A DNA stretch of 64,000 nucleotides from NCBI RefSeq assembly GCF_000015285.1, contig NC_008709.1, forward strand, positions 3,658,001 through 3,722,000. Reading direction: 5' to 3'. This DNA is from Psychromonas ingrahamii 37. GTDB lineage: Bacteria > Pseudomonadota > Gammaproteobacteria > Enterobacterales > Psychromonadaceae. Shown in pieces: positions 46,737 to 56,956 of the stretch; the first letter of the stretch is position 1; every line of letters begins with the position of its first letter. The notes beneath the pieces are model-generated. The model was not told the origin of the DNA. It ran no database searches and saw only the letters and a list, made by a program, of their open reading frames with translations. Made by a program: the position numbers and the translations under genes.

Positions 46737-46764
46737 AATTAATGGCGGAAACTCGCCATTAATT
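46737..46764 (+). terminator. Intrinsic terminator after glnD
   Basis: AATTAATGGCG and CGCCATTAATT form an 11-bp perfect stem with a 6-base loop, followed by TTATT. It starts 19 bases after the glnD stop and may act in both directions, since fbpC converges on it. Confidence 0.85.
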
Positions 46765-46848
46765 TTATTCTGTTTCAAAGGTTACAAAATCATGGCTGAG
46801 CTTTAAGGCTGCGAGCTTCGAGCTTCTAATACAGTCAACGAAATTTTA
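46764..46848 (-). pseudogene. Relict duplicate of the fbpC 3' end
   Basis: Minus-strand reading gives KISLTVLE, a 29-base GAGCTTCGA-type insertion, then SHDFVTFETE-stop, parallel to KISLIVLSHDFVAFQTE-stop at the true end of fbpC immediately upstream. The two copies differ by several substitutions, so this is not a fresh duplication. It is not expressed as part of fbpC, which ends at its own stop at 46849-46851. Confidence 0.75.
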
Positions 46849-47901
46849 TTATTCTGTTTGGAAGGCAACAAAATCATGGCTTAATACAATCAACGAAATT
46901 TTATCTCCGACCTTCAACTGCATACAGTTACCATAATGATTACTCTGCTTAACGATATAATGCTTACTTAAATAGACAATGCTGACATGCTGGTATGCGC
47001 CTAAGAAATCAACCTTTTTGATAGTCCCTTTGCCAACGGGATCAACTTCAACTGCGAGCTGCTCGGGTCGTAATAACAGGGTTAATGGTGTATTTATTGG
47101 GTGTTCAATAATAGCATTGCAGTTGAGTAAACCAAGATCGGACTGGTAAGAGTATTTATCCTTTACCGTGACCCTGAGATAATTACTCAAGCCCATAAAA
47201 TCAGCCACATACCTTGAGTTGGGATGACTGTATAACATTTGAGCAGTATCAATCTGCACTATTTTACCCGACCGCATCAAAGCAATTCTATCTGCAAAAG
47301 CAAAACCTTCCTCTTTAGAATGAGTAACAAATAATGCGCTCATGGAATGCGCTTTAAGTAACTGTCTGATTTCATCGATTAACTGAAAACGAACATGCGG
47401 GTCTAAGTTCGAGAAAGGTTCATCTAATAGCATTAATTCAGGTTGATAAGCCAGCGCACGGGCAATCGCAATACGCTGCTGCTGTCCGCCGGAAAGTTGA
47501 TGTGGAAAACGATCGGCATAATCCTTTAGTCGTACCAGGGTTAATACTTCAGTAACCAGTTTTCGTTGCTCGCTACGGCTCAGTTTCTGTAATGAAAACG
47601 CGATATTGTCAAAAACATTAAGATGGGGGAAAAGTGCATAATCCTGAAAAATCAAACCTACTTTTCGTTCTTCCGGTGGAATATTAATGCCTGTATTATT
47701 AACGGTTTTAGCATTTATTTGTATCTCGCCGGAAAGATCGAGCTGTAACCCGGCAATCGCCCTTAACAGGGTTGTTTTACCACAGCCACTCTCCCCTAAT
47801 AAACACACTATTTCATTATTTGCGAGTTCTAAATCCAGAGAATTAAGCACTTGGTTCTTTTGATAAAAACAACTTAATTTATTAACAATAAGGGTGGACA
47901 T
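46849..47901 (-). CDS. fbpC: Iron(III) ABC transporter ATPase
   Basis: ATPase of a ferric-iron importer, 350 residues: Walker A GESGCGKTT, signature LSGGQQQRIAIARAL, Walker B LMLLDEPFSNLDP, and a C-terminal TOBE-type regulatory domain (about 240-345). It shares one base with the fbpB stop, forming the fbpABC operon transcribed toward glnD. The Fur box upstream of fbpA implies iron repression. Confidence 0.92.
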   Translation of the reverse strand: MSTLIVNKLSCFYQKNQVLNSLDLELANNEIVCLLGESGCGKTTLLRAIAGLQLDLSGEIQINAKTVNNTGINIPPEERKVGLIFQDYALFPHLNVFDNIAFSLQKLSRSEQRKLVTEVLTLVRLKDYADRFPHQLSGGQQQRIAIARALAYQPELMLLDEPFSNLDPHVRFQLIDEIRQLLKAHSMSALFVTHSKEEGFAFADRIALMRSGKIVQIDTAQMLYSHPNSRYVADFMGLSNYLRVTVKDKYSYQSDLGLLNCNAIIEHPINTPLTLLLRPEQLAVEVDPVGKGTIKKVDFLGAYQHVSIVYLSKHYIVKQSNHYGNCMQLKVGDKISLIVLSHDFVAFQTE

Positions 47902-49532
47902 TAAGAGGATTTCTCCATTAAACGGCTGACAACAATAAAAGGCACAAGCCCTATTAAAACAATTAATAAAGCGGGTAAGGCTGCATATTCTATCATCTCA
48001 TCAGAAACAAATTGATAAGCATAAGTTGCCAGCGTTTCAAAATTAAACGGGCGCAATAATAAAGCCGTAGGCAGTTCTTTCATAGCCTCGATAAAAACCA
48101 AAATAAAGGCACTTAACATTCCTCTTGTGATTAACGGCAAATCAACGCGGCGAATGGTTTGTGCCGCACTTTGCCCAAGCGTACGCGAGGCACTGTCCAA
48201 TGACGGAGAAACTTGAGCCAGACTGCTGTCGATACTACCAACGGCTATCGCACTAAAGCGCACTAAATAACCGGCCACTAAAATGAACAGCGTACCGGAA
48301 AACAGCAGCCCTACTCTTGAATAACCATACTCAACAAGCTGTCTGTTGAGCCACAAATCTAAACTGGTGAAGGGAATAAGCACTGCGATCGCAACTACGG
48401 TACCGGGCAGTGCATAACCTAAAGAGGATAATCGTATTGTAGCTTTAGCCGATACTCCCGGTGATAAGCGCTGGTAGAAATTAACAATTAATGCGATTAA
48501 TAGTGCTAAAGAGGCAACAATGGTTGCCAGCCAAACACTGTTTAGGGTGTATTTCCATAAAGAAAGGTTAAATGACTGGCTGAAATAGAGGCTCGCATAA
48601 TAAAACAAAACCGCTAAAGGCAGAATAAAAGCAAAAAATAACAGTCCCCAGGAAAAGCTTAATACACCCCACTTCTGCCAGCCCTGTAAAACAAAACGTA
48701 ACTCGGTATGGGTTGAACCACTACCTTGGTATAATTTTTGTCTGCGGCGGCTGTAATTTTCGAGACTGATTAAAATAACCAGAGCCAATAACATCAGTGA
48801 TGATATTTTTGCAGCGGTCGTCAAACTGCCTAACTCTAGCCAGGTATTATAAACGGCCGTGGTTAAGGTGCTGACTGAAAAATAATGAACTGTTGCAAAA
48901 TCACCCAATGTTTCCATCGCAATTAATGATAATCCCACCGCAAGAGCAGTACGAGAAAGCGGTAAGGAGACACGTAAAAAAGCACGCATAGGTGATAAGC
49001 CCAGAGTACGGGCAGCTTGAAATAATCCACCCGATTGACCTAAAAAAGCACCCCGCAATAACAAATATAAATAAGGATAGAGCGCTAAGCTTAAAATAAT
49101 GATGGCGCCGGAAATAGTACGAATATCGGGAAAATAATAATCAGATGTCTGTTGCCAGCCCATTAATGCACGTAAAAAATGCTGCACTGGACCTGAAAAG
49201 TCCATCAAGTCAGTGTATACAATGGCAATGATATAAGGCGGAAGAGCCAGCGGTAGCATTAATGCCCACTGCAGAATGCTACGACCGGGGAATTCGCAAC
49301 AGGCAACAAACCAGGCAACGGGCAGTGCAAAAATACAACTTAAAGTAATCACTCCTAAAACCATAAGTAATGTATTTAAACTGTAATCCCACAATACTGT
49401 ATCAATTAAGTGTTGAAAACTACCACTATCATCGATCTGAAAAGCACTTAAAATAAGTGCTAATATGGGCGTAATTAAAAGGCAAGTTACTGCCCATGGC
49501 AGTAACTTGTAAAGATTTATTCTAGAGATCAA
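47901..49532 (-). CDS. fbpB: Iron(III) ABC transporter permease
   Basis: A 543-residue double-length permease: two copies of the binding-protein-dependent transport domain, each with an EAA loop (ARTLGLSPMRAFLRVSLPLS near 175-195 and ASRTLGQSAAQTIRRVDLPL near 450), about 12 helices in all. This tandem form is typical of FbpB/SfuB. It overlaps fbpA by 11 bases. Confidence 0.92.
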   Translation of the reverse strand: MISRINLYKLLPWAVTCLLITPILALILSAFQIDDSGSFQHLIDTVLWDYSLNTLLMVLGVITLSCIFALPVAWFVACCEFPGRSILQWALMLPLALPPYIIAIVYTDLMDFSGPVQHFLRALMGWQQTSDYYFPDIRTISGAIIILSLALYPYLYLLLRGAFLGQSGGLFQAARTLGLSPMRAFLRVSLPLSRTALAVGLSLIAMETLGDFATVHYFSVSTLTTAVYNTWLELGSLTTAAKISSLMLLALVILISLENYSRRRQKLYQGSGSTHTELRFVLQGWQKWGVLSFSWGLLFFAFILPLAVLFYYASLYFSQSFNLSLWKYTLNSVWLATIVASLALLIALIVNFYQRLSPGVSAKATIRLSSLGYALPGTVVAIAVLIPFTSLDLWLNRQLVEYGYSRVGLLFSGTLFILVAGYLVRFSAIAVGSIDSSLAQVSPSLDSASRTLGQSAAQTIRRVDLPLITRGMLSAFILVFIEAMKELPTALLLRPFNFETLATYAYQFVSDEMIEYAALPALLIVLIGLVPFIVVSRLMEKSS

Positions 49533-50541
49533 ATTTCACTTCATCCAGTAACTTAACGGCTGTTCGATGCTGCTTGGCAATATCAGAAAGCGAAATGGAA
49601 TCTGCTTTGAATTCGCCCCATGATCCGACTAATTCAGAAGGAGCCACGTTTGCATTTACAGGATACTCGTAATTAGCTTCTGCGTAAATCTGTTGGGCAG
49701 TTTCACCTGATAAAAATTCCATCAGTTTAATGGCGCTTGCTTTATTAGGTGCATACTTAGTCAATACCACACCACTGACATTAATATGTGAACCGGTTGT
49801 TGTCTGATTCGGGAAGTTAATATTGACCGCTTCAGCCCAACTTAACTGTTGCGGATCGGCAAGCATCTTACCCAGATAATAACTGTTACCTAAGGCATAA
49901 TCACAGAGGCCATCTTTAATCGCTTTCACTTGAGCACGATCATTACCCTGGGGTTTACGCGCAAGATTCGCTTTTAGGCCTTCAAGCCAGGTTTTTGCAT
50001 TTGCCTTACCTTCATGAGCAATCACAGAAGCAAGCAGTGATACATTGTAAGGATGCTTGCCTGCACGCATACATACTTTACCTTTAAACTCCGGGCTGGC
50101 TAAATCTTGATAGGTAATATTCGGCGTTGGCCCAACCCGCTCAGCAGAAGAGTAAATATTGCGTACCCGTGTTGTTAATGCAAACCAATGCTGTTGCGGA
50201 TCGCGATACTGGCTGGGGATATTTTCGGTTAATATTTTACTGTCAACGGATTGCGTAAGACGCTCATCATTGATCATCATTAAGCGGCTAAAATCTGAGG
50301 TTAATACGAGATCCGCAGGCGATAATTTCCCTTCACGTTTGACACGCTCAATCAAACCACTTTTGGCAAATAATATATTTACTTTAATGCCCGTTTGTTT
50401 AGTGAATTTTTCCATAATAGGCTCGATCAGAAAAGGCTGACGAAATGAGTAAATATTTACTTCTTCAGCATAAGCGGTAAAGCTGCTGACACTTAAGGTT
50501 GAGAAAATGGCGGCAGAGGTAAGTAATTTTTTTATAAACAT
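49522..50541 (-). CDS. fbpA: Iron(III)-binding periplasmic protein
   Basis: A 339-residue FbpA/FutA-class binding protein with a signal peptide (about 1-25), mature start EEVNIYSFRQPFLIEPIMEKF, and the C-terminal YYLGKM and NANYEYPVN segments containing the tyrosines expected to bind ferric iron. Preceded by a strong Fur box. First gene of fbpABC. Confidence 0.93.
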   Translation of the reverse strand: MFIKKLLTSAAIFSTLSVSSFTAYAEEVNIYSFRQPFLIEPIMEKFTKQTGIKVNILFAKSGLIERVKREGKLSPADLVLTSDFSRLMMINDERLTQSVDSKILTENIPSQYRDPQQHWFALTTRVRNIYSSAERVGPTPNITYQDLASPEFKGKVCMRAGKHPYNVSLLASVIAHEGKANAKTWLEGLKANLARKPQGNDRAQVKAIKDGLCDYALGNSYYLGKMLADPQQLSWAEAVNINFPNQTTTGSHINVSGVVLTKYAPNKASAIKLMEFLSGETAQQIYAEANYEYPVNANVAPSELVGSWGEFKADSISLSDIAKQHRTAVKLLDEVKFDL

Positions 50542-50580
50542 TATATTGTCCTAAATGGTAATAATTCACGATACAATAAT

Positions 50581-50599
50581 AATAATGATAATCATTACC
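50581..50599 (-). promoter_or_regulatory. Fur box upstream of fbpA
   Basis: AATAATGATAATCATTACC matches the 19-base Fur consensus at 17 positions and lies 40 bases before the fbpA start. It predicts Fur-Fe(II) repression of fbpABC. Confidence 0.9.
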
Positions 50600-50723
50600 A
50601 TTTGCAAGCGGTTTTCTATTTTATTGAGGTTTTCTTGATTTAAGTCAATATAACCCTGTACTAAAGAAGCTGTTCAACAGAAAAATGTAACGGATATAAG
50701 CTCTCTTTGTCATCGTACCCAAT

Positions 50724-51410
50724 TTAAAAATAAACACGTACCACAGATACCGCAACACAGCCCGGGCGGCGAGTGTTTTTTATTTCAACGGAAATCTCTT
50801 TTTCTATTTCTAAACCACTCTTGACTGGGGTCACTTTAATTAAGCGACTATGCGCTCGAATAACACTGCCTGTTTTAACCGGATAGGGGAAACGAACCTG
50901 GTTAAGACCATAATTAACCATCATTTTTGCATTTGGATAAAGTGGCTTTGTAGGATTCACACTATCGGTTAAACGCGGTAATAGCGACAAAGTTAAAAAA
51001 CCATGGGCAATGGTTGTTTTAAAAGGAGAATCCGTTTTTGCCTTTTCAACATCGTTATGCAGCCACTGATGATCTTCAGTAACATCAGCAAACTGGTCAA
51101 TTCTCTGTTGAGAAACCGTTAACCAGTCACCGACGTGCACTTCTTCTCCGATTTGACTTTGCAAAGAGAAAAACAGCTCCCTTACCTCGGGTAACAACTG
51201 TACCGGTTTTTGCGCCACATTGACCGACTGGCCATCTTCTAACACCGCATATTCTTTCACCCACAATAAGAGCTGGCTTTTATTGTGATAGGCATTTTTA
51301 ATAAATAATGAATAATAATCTCGAATAGAGGGAGACATCCATTTTTTAAAGTCAATGGCAAATTTTTCCATAAATTCAATTTTATATTTATTCATATCAA
51401 ACTTTTTCAT
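50724..51410 (-). CDS. MaoC-family dehydratase
   Basis: A 228-residue protein. About 75 N-terminal residues of unknown role precede a hotdog-fold MaoC domain with the hydratase-2 signature DHQWLHND and the IAHGFLTLSLL helix. Likely an (R)-specific enoyl-CoA hydratase linking fatty acid oxidation to other acyl-CoA uses. It lies alone, just upstream of pyrF on the same strand with a 50-base gap to it. Confidence 0.85.
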   Translation of the reverse strand: MKKFDMNKYKIEFMEKFAIDFKKWMSPSIRDYYSLFIKNAYHNKSQLLLWVKEYAVLEDGQSVNVAQKPVQLLPEVRELFFSLQSQIGEEVHVGDWLTVSQQRIDQFADVTEDHQWLHNDVEKAKTDSPFKTTIAHGFLTLSLLPRLTDSVNPTKPLYPNAKMMVNYGLNQVRFPYPVKTGSVIRAHSRLIKVTPVKSGLEIEKEISVEIKNTRRPGCVAVSVVRVYF

Positions 51411-51461
51411 TTAACAATTCCAAGTTAATGGTGGAAGATATGTGCTTGTCACGCAACACCG

Positions 51462-52166
51462 TCAAACTAGACTGTCATTAATATTTTTTAATACTTCAAC
51501 AGGATTTGTCGCCCGTGTGATTGGTCGGCCAATAACCAGATAATCAGAACCGGCATCAATTGCTTGCTTGGGTGTCATAATTCGGCGCTGATCACCGGCA
51601 TCAGAGCCCATTGGACGAATTCCTGGTGTTATTAACTTAAACTCAGCACCTAATAAGGTTTTTAATTCCTGCGCTTCATGGGCCGAACATACGACACCAT
51701 CCAGACCGCTTAATTTAGCCAGCTTAGCGAGACGCTTTACCTGCTCTGCGGGGGATAATTCAATACCCAACTCTTGTAAGTCGCTTTGATCCATACTGGT
51801 TAACACTGTCACTGCAATTAATAGCGGTGCATTAGTACCATAAGGCTCTAGAATTTTTTTTGCCGCCTCCATCATGCGCCGTCCTCCGCTGGCATGCACA
51901 TTCACCATCCACACACCTAAATCAGCAGCCACTTTAACAGCACTGGCAACGGTATTGGGAATATCGTGAAATTTGAGATCTAAAAAAACATCAAACTCCT
52001 TGGCAACTAACTGCTTAACAAATTCAGGACCAAAATGGGTAAACATCTCTTTACCAACTTTTAAGCGGCAATGTTTTGGATCCAACTGGCTGATAAAGTG
52101 CAATGCCTGCTGTTTATCCTGATAATCTAATGCAATAACGACTTTAGGATCTACTAACTGATTCAT
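51462..52166 (-). CDS. pyrF: Orotidine 5'-phosphate decarboxylase
   Basis: Last step of UMP synthesis. The 234-residue TIM barrel has the catalytic [11 protein letters not shown] motif (about 63-73) and the phosphate loop VIGRPITRA near the end. Follows lapB, as in other gammaproteobacteria (lapA-lapB-pyrF). Complete. Confidence 0.97.
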   Translation of the reverse strand: MNQLVDPKVVIALDYQDKQQALHFISQLDPKHCRLKVGKEMFTHFGPEFVKQLVAKEFDVFLDLKFHDIPNTVASAVKVAADLGVWMVNVHASGGRRMMEAAKKILEPYGTNAPLLIAVTVLTSMDQSDLQELGIELSPAEQVKRLAKLAKLSGLDGVVCSAHEAQELKTLLGAEFKLITPGIRPMGSDAGDQRRIMTPKQAIDAGSDYLVIGRPITRATNPVEVLKNINDSLV

Positions 52167-52268
52167 TCTATTTCCTATAATTTACATATTAAGGCGAGAA
52201 GGCTGGAAAGCTAGAAGGCGTTCCAGCCTTCCTACTTTCCAGCGCTCCAGCCTTTAAGCATTCATTTT

Positions 52269-53441
52269 TTATTCGCCATCAAGGCCGCGAATAGGCTTAA
52301 TTCTTCCCCAATTTTTACAGGAAGGGCATTGCCAATATAATTTTTTGCTCGAATATCCACATTTTTGACAGCGATATTTAGGGCGCAGTTTAATCTGTTC
52401 TGACACTAGTTTTTGTAAAAAAGTAAGACTCTCTTTTTCACTTATCGATTGGGCTAACTGCAAATGGTAAGTCATTAAATGGTTAAAGCCTTTCATCGTA
52501 GTGTTACGCCGTAACTCTTGCAGCATGAATTCCTGGGCTTTTTCAATGCCATGATATTTAGCAATAAGTTCAGCTAACAATATAACGGCACTGGCCCCTG
52601 CTCCTATACTGACGATACTATAAAGGTAGCCGATTAATTCCTGTTCACTGCCCTGCTGCTGATGTAATTTTAATAACCTGTCTAATATAACCTCGGTAAA
52701 ATCAATATCCAGTTCAGGAATTGATTGTAAAATTTGCAGCGCCTTTTGCGGCTTATTTTGCAAAATATAATAATCACAGAGAGCGATATTTGCGCGCATA
52801 CAATTTGGAAAAACAGTTAATGCCTTTTGATAAAGTTTAATTTTTTGTTTGTCATCGCTCGGATTTTTAAATTGATCCGCCAAACTGCAGTAGAGATAGG
52901 ATAACGTTCTGCGCTTTTTTGTCCCCTTAGATAATTTATACAGAGACTCAGTCACTCTCACCGCATCTTTCCATTCTTTAAGCTGCTGATAAATTAGCAG
53001 CAAATTTTCCAGTGCGACCTCCTGATACTCAGGCGATGCCTTTAACTGTACAAATGTTTCTTCACTGCGATCAAATAAACCTGCCTGGTAAAAGTCTTTG
53101 CCTAACTGCAGCAAAGCTAAATCTCGTTGTTCTAGTGTCAGTGAGGGACGAGCGATTAAGTTCTGGTGAATGCGAATAGCACGTTCGACTTCGCCACGCT
53201 GACGGAATAGGTTGCCCAATGCAAGGTGAGTTTCAATGGTTTCATTATCAACCTCCAGCAGAGCAATAAAGTGATCAACCGCTTTATCGGGTTGATCGCT
53301 TAACAAAAAGTTCAACCCTTGGACGTAATCTCTGCTGAGTTTATTACCTTTTTTTTGTTTTTTTTGATGTACGCTTCTGACTCCCATGTACCAGCCATAT
53401 AAGGCGGCGACAGGGAGTAAAAGAAAAAACAGCTCTTGCAC
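52269..53441 (-). CDS. lapB: Lipopolysaccharide assembly protein LapB
   Basis: Inner-membrane TPR protein that presents LpxC to FtsH and so balances LPS synthesis. It has 390 residues: an N-terminal membrane helix (about 1-20), a chain of TPR repeats (about 35-330) and a C-terminal rubredoxin-type zinc knuckle made of two CxxC pairs (CQKC and CPSC). It sits next to lapA with a 6-base gap. Confidence 0.95.
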   Translation of the reverse strand: MQELFFLLLPVAALYGWYMGVRSVHQKKQKKGNKLSRDYVQGLNFLLSDQPDKAVDHFIALLEVDNETIETHLALGNLFRQRGEVERAIRIHQNLIARPSLTLEQRDLALLQLGKDFYQAGLFDRSEETFVQLKASPEYQEVALENLLLIYQQLKEWKDAVRVTESLYKLSKGTKKRRTLSYLYCSLADQFKNPSDDKQKIKLYQKALTVFPNCMRANIALCDYYILQNKPQKALQILQSIPELDIDFTEVILDRLLKLHQQQGSEQELIGYLYSIVSIGAGASAVILLAELIAKYHGIEKAQEFMLQELRRNTTMKGFNHLMTYHLQLAQSISEKESLTFLQKLVSEQIKLRPKYRCQKCGYSSKKLYWQCPSCKNWGRIKPIRGLDGE

Positions 53442-53447
53442 TAAAAG

Positions 53448-53735
53448 TTAATCTTTCACTGGTAAGGCACGTAACTCATTAAGCTCCTTACTGTGCTTTT
53501 TATTCATTTTAAGTAATTGCCTATTTTTTATTTTTAACTTCAAATAAAAGAGCACAGAAATAATACCGGAGGTAATAAAGCCAATTAAAAATATAATTGC
53601 TAATAATGTAGAAAGGCGCATTTCACTTTGCGCCAGCAAATAATTAATATTAATTAACTGCTGATTTTTTAAACCAAGCAAAGCAGCAACCACAAAGAAT
53701 AAAATGGTAATAATGAGAGTAATAATACGTTTCAT
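53448..53735 (-). CDS. lapA: Lipopolysaccharide assembly protein LapA
   Basis: A 95-residue protein with two membrane helices (about 4-22 and 42-66) and a basic coiled C-terminus, matching LapA (DUF1049). Partner of LapB; operon with lapB and downstream of ihfB, the usual rpsA-ihfB-lapA-lapB order. Confidence 0.93.
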   Translation of the reverse strand: MKRIITLIITILFFVVAALLGLKNQQLININYLLAQSEMRLSTLLAIIFLIGFITSGIISVLFYLKLKIKNRQLLKMNKKHSKELNELRALPVKD

Positions 53736-53831
53736 AGCGATACCTTAGCAAAGAAGATGAGTTACCAGTCTAGTATATATTACACAGGGAATAAATCATT
53801 GATATGTATGTATTGCAGGTTTTATTATGCG

Positions 53832-53892
53832 AATACCCATTCCAGTGATTAGGTAATCTATTCAGGCGCAAGGAAAATGGATAAAAACAAAG
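53832..53892. repeat. Half copy of the map-glnD MITE
   Basis: AATACCCATTCCAGTGATTA and following CTATTCAGGCGCAAGGAAAA match one end of the element at 43874-44063 with about one mismatch in four. It lacks the other terminus. Confidence 0.6.
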
Positions 53893-53934
53893 AATTTAAT
53901 TTTTTAAAGGAGAGGTAAGGTGAATTTAAGGTAA

Positions 53935-53965
53935 AAAAAATGGTGCTATAAAAGCACCATTTTTT
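53935..53965 (-). terminator. Intrinsic terminator after ihfB
   Basis: TGGTGCT and AGCACCA arms extended by A and T runs on both sides give a long symmetric hairpin with T tracts in either direction, directly after the ihfB stop. Confidence 0.85.
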
Positions 53966-53967
53966 AG

Positions 53968-54255
53968 TTAAGCATTTGCTGCATTTACTCGCTCTCTCAA
54001 TGCCTTGCCAGGTTTAAAGTGAGGAACATACTTACCATCGAGTTCAACTCTATCCCCTGTTTTGGGATTTCGTCCAACTCTTGGGGCGCGATAATGTAAA
54101 GAGAAACTACCAAAACCTCTAACTTCAATTCGTTCGCCTTGTGCAAGTGAATTAGCCATTAGCGTTAATGTTTCTTTTACACTATCTTCCACCTCTTTTA
54201 CCGACAATTGAAAGTGCTTACTGGTTAGTCTTTCAATCAAATCAGACTTAGTCAT
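53968..54255 (-). CDS. ihfB: Integration host factor beta subunit
   Basis: DNA-bending protein of 95 residues with the HU/IHF signature [20 protein letters not shown] (the flanking arm with the intercalating Pro). Acts with IhfA in replication, recombination and sigma-54 transcription. Downstream of rpsA and followed by a strong terminator. Confidence 0.97.
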   Translation of the reverse strand: MTKSDLIERLTSKHFQLSVKEVEDSVKETLTLMANSLAQGERIEVRGFGSFSLHYRAPRVGRNPKTGDRVELDGKYVPHFKPGKALRERVNAANA

Positions 54256-54365
54256 AACTTACCTCGCGTTCAAATTTGAATACAGTAAACCGACTCCAGT
54301 TAATGCTAATTATTACCTAAGCGCTCTGGAAAATCGGAGATGCTTTTCCCAAATTATTTAGGCAA

Positions 54366-54388
54366 GAGTGGCTGATTACCAGCCACTC
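54366..54388 (-). terminator. Hairpin after rpsA
   Basis: GAGTGGCTG and CAGCCACTC form a 9-bp perfect stem with a 5-base loop six bases after the rpsA stop. The following T run is short, so termination may be partial, with read-through into ihfB. Confidence 0.65.
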
Positions 54389-54393
54389 AATAA

Positions 54394-56064
54394 TTATTTG
54401 CCTTTAGCTGCGTTAAATGCATCAAGCATTGCATTACCCATGCTTGCTTCATCTTGTTGTTTTAAGCTATCAACAGCTTCTTTCTCATCAGCTTCATCTT
54501 TAGCTTTGATAGAAAGGCTAATTACACGGTTTTTACGATCTACACCGACAAATTTAGCATCAATAGCGTCACCAGCTTTAAGCACTGTAGCTGCATTCTC
54601 AACACGCTCACGTGCGATATCACCTACACGAATGTAACCTTCAACGCCTTCAGCAAGAGTAATAGTTGCACCTTTAGCATCAACTTCAGAGATAGTCCCT
54701 ACAACAATAGACCCTTTCTTGTTTTCTGCTAAGTAATTATTGAACGGGTCAATTGAAATTTGCTTGATACCCAAAGAGATACGCTCACGCTCAGGATCAA
54801 CTTGAAGCACAACAGCTTCGATCTCATCGCCTTTTTTGTAATCTAGAACAGCTTTTTCGCCTTCAGCTTCCCAACTAATATCAGAAAGGTGAACTAGACC
54901 ATCGATGTTGCCATCAAGACCGATGAAGATACCAAAGTCAGTGATAGATTTAATCTTACCAGAAACTTTTTGACCTTTATCATGAGTTGAAGAGAACTCT
55001 TCCCATGGATTAGCTTTACACTGTTTAAGGCCTAGAGAGATACGACGACGTTCTTCATCGATATCCAGTACCATAACTTCAGCTGCATCACCAAGGTTAA
55101 CAACTTTAGACGGGTGAATGTTTTTGTTAGTCCAATCCATTTCTGAAACGTGAACTAAACCTTCAACGCCTTCTTCAATCTCAACAAAACAACCGTAGTC
55201 AGTTAAGTTAGTCACTTTACCCGTTAAGCGAGTGCCTTCAGGGTAACGTTTAGCGATTGCTACCCATGGATCTTCACCAAGTTGCTTAAGACCTAGCGAT
55301 ACACGAGTACGCTCACGATCAAATTTAAGCACTTTAACATTGATTTCATCACCAACATTGACGATTTCACTTGGGTGTTTAACACGCTTCCAAGCCATAT
55401 CGGTAATGTGTAATAGACCGTCAACACCACCTAGATCTACGAATGCGCCGTAGTCGGTTAAGTTCTTAACGATACCTTTAATTTCTTGACCTTCTTGAAG
55501 GTTTTCAAGTAGTTCATCGCGTTCAACACTGTTTTCAGTTTCGATAACAGCACGGCGAGATACAACAACGTTGTTACGTTTTTGATCAAGTTTAATCACT
55601 TTGAATTCAATATCTTTGTTTTCAAGGTGAGCAGTGTCACGTACCGGACGTACGTCAACTAATGATCCTGGTAGGAAAGCACGGATACCGTTTAATTCAA
55701 CAGTGAAACCACCTTTAACTTTACCGTTGATAACACCGATAACAGTTTCTTGGTCTTCGTACGCTTTCTCTAGCTGGATCCAAGCTTCGTGACGTTTCGC
55801 TTTTTCACGAGAAAGTTTAGTTTCACCGAAACCGTCCTCTACCGCGTCTAACGCTACATCGACAACATCGCCAACAGCAACTTCTAGTTCACCAGCAGCA
55901 TTTTTAAATTCTTCAACTGGGATTGCAGCTTCAGATTTAAGACCTGCATCAACAAATACTAGGTTGTTACGGATTCCTACGATTGTACCTTTAACAATCG
56001 TACCGGGACGAGTTTCTACCGTTTGTAGAGATTCTTCAAATAGTTCAGCAAAAGATTCCATCAT
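54394..56064 (-). CDS. rpsA: 30S ribosomal protein S1
   Basis: Binds mRNA to the 30S subunit. The 556-residue protein has six S1 domains of about 75 residues each; the repeats of GxxxxGxVxxxxxxGxFVxL and (V/I)HxS are easily seen. cmk lies upstream and ihfB downstream, as in E. coli. Length is typical. Confidence 0.98.
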   Translation of the reverse strand: MMESFAELFEESLQTVETRPGTIVKGTIVGIRNNLVFVDAGLKSEAAIPVEEFKNAAGELEVAVGDVVDVALDAVEDGFGETKLSREKAKRHEAWIQLEKAYEDQETVIGVINGKVKGGFTVELNGIRAFLPGSLVDVRPVRDTAHLENKDIEFKVIKLDQKRNNVVVSRRAVIETENSVERDELLENLQEGQEIKGIVKNLTDYGAFVDLGGVDGLLHITDMAWKRVKHPSEIVNVGDEINVKVLKFDRERTRVSLGLKQLGEDPWVAIAKRYPEGTRLTGKVTNLTDYGCFVEIEEGVEGLVHVSEMDWTNKNIHPSKVVNLGDAAEVMVLDIDEERRRISLGLKQCKANPWEEFSSTHDKGQKVSGKIKSITDFGIFIGLDGNIDGLVHLSDISWEAEGEKAVLDYKKGDEIEAVVLQVDPERERISLGIKQISIDPFNNYLAENKKGSIVVGTISEVDAKGATITLAEGVEGYIRVGDIARERVENAATVLKAGDAIDAKFVGVDRKNRVISLSIKAKDEADEKEAVDSLKQQDEASMGNAMLDAFNAAKGK

Positions 56065-56170
56065 CTATTTATTCACACTTATTTTTTATACAACCACTTA
56101 CAGTCCATTAGCAAGGGAGGCTGAAAAAGATTACTGCTTCGTCCATAAAGCAATATTAGTTAATAGTTGC

Positions 56171-56857
56171 TTATTCAACTATTAATTTGAGTTTAAGTTT
56201 CATCAATTCAAAGATCTGATCCACAACCTGCACAACAGTTAATGACGTTGAATCGATCACTAAAGCATCTTCTGCGGGTTTTAAAGGCGCAACAGGACGA
56301 TTTCGATCTCGAAAATCACGTTCTTTGATTTCGCTTAAAATTTCCGCAAGGCTAACATTAAACCCCTTACTTTGCAACTGATTAAAACGCCGCAACGCAC
56401 GCTGCTCTGCGCTCGCATCCAGGAATATTTTAACTGGTGCATCGGGAAAGACTACTGTCCCCATGTCTCGTCCGTCGGCAATCAAACCGGGTTCTTTGTA
56501 GAATGCCTTTTGCCGGGTCAATAGAGCATCACGAACAAGTTGCAATGAAGCAACCTGAGAGGCGGCTTGTGCCACTGTTTCGGTTCTTAATTTATCACCA
56601 ACGTTCTCACCTGCTAATAAAGTATCAACACCAACGCCATTAGATTGAAAAGAAACATTCAGGTTTAATGCCAAATTGGCCAAACTTTTTTGATCATCCA
56701 AACTTATTTTTTTTTGTAGCGCTGCAAAAGCTAAAATTCTATACAGGGCACCGCTATCAAGCAGATTCCACTTTAGTCTTGCTGCTATTATATGGCATAC
56801 AGTGCCCTTTCCTGAACCACTTGGGCCGTCAACAGTGACCAAATTAATGTTAGACAC
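56171..56857 (-). CDS. cmk: Cytidylate kinase
   Basis: Phosphorylates CMP and dCMP. The 228-residue P-loop kinase has DGPSGSGKGTV (10-20), LDSGALYR and the GRDMGTVVFP motif. First gene of the cmk-rpsA-ihfB run. Confidence 0.96.
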   Translation of the reverse strand: MSNINLVTVDGPSGSGKGTVCHIIAARLKWNLLDSGALYRILAFAALQKKISLDDQKSLANLALNLNVSFQSNGVGVDTLLAGENVGDKLRTETVAQAASQVASLQLVRDALLTRQKAFYKEPGLIADGRDMGTVVFPDAPVKIFLDASAEQRALRRFNQLQSKGFNVSLAEILSEIKERDFRDRNRPVAPLKPAEDALVIDSTSLTVVQVVDQIFELMKLKLKLIVE

Positions 56858-56956
56858 ATAAACTCCTTGGATCGCTTAAAAATTATATTTAAAAATTGTG
56901 ATTACCAAAAACTAAAGCTAATCAAATAGTGGTGATAGTTGCCATCACTATAAAAA

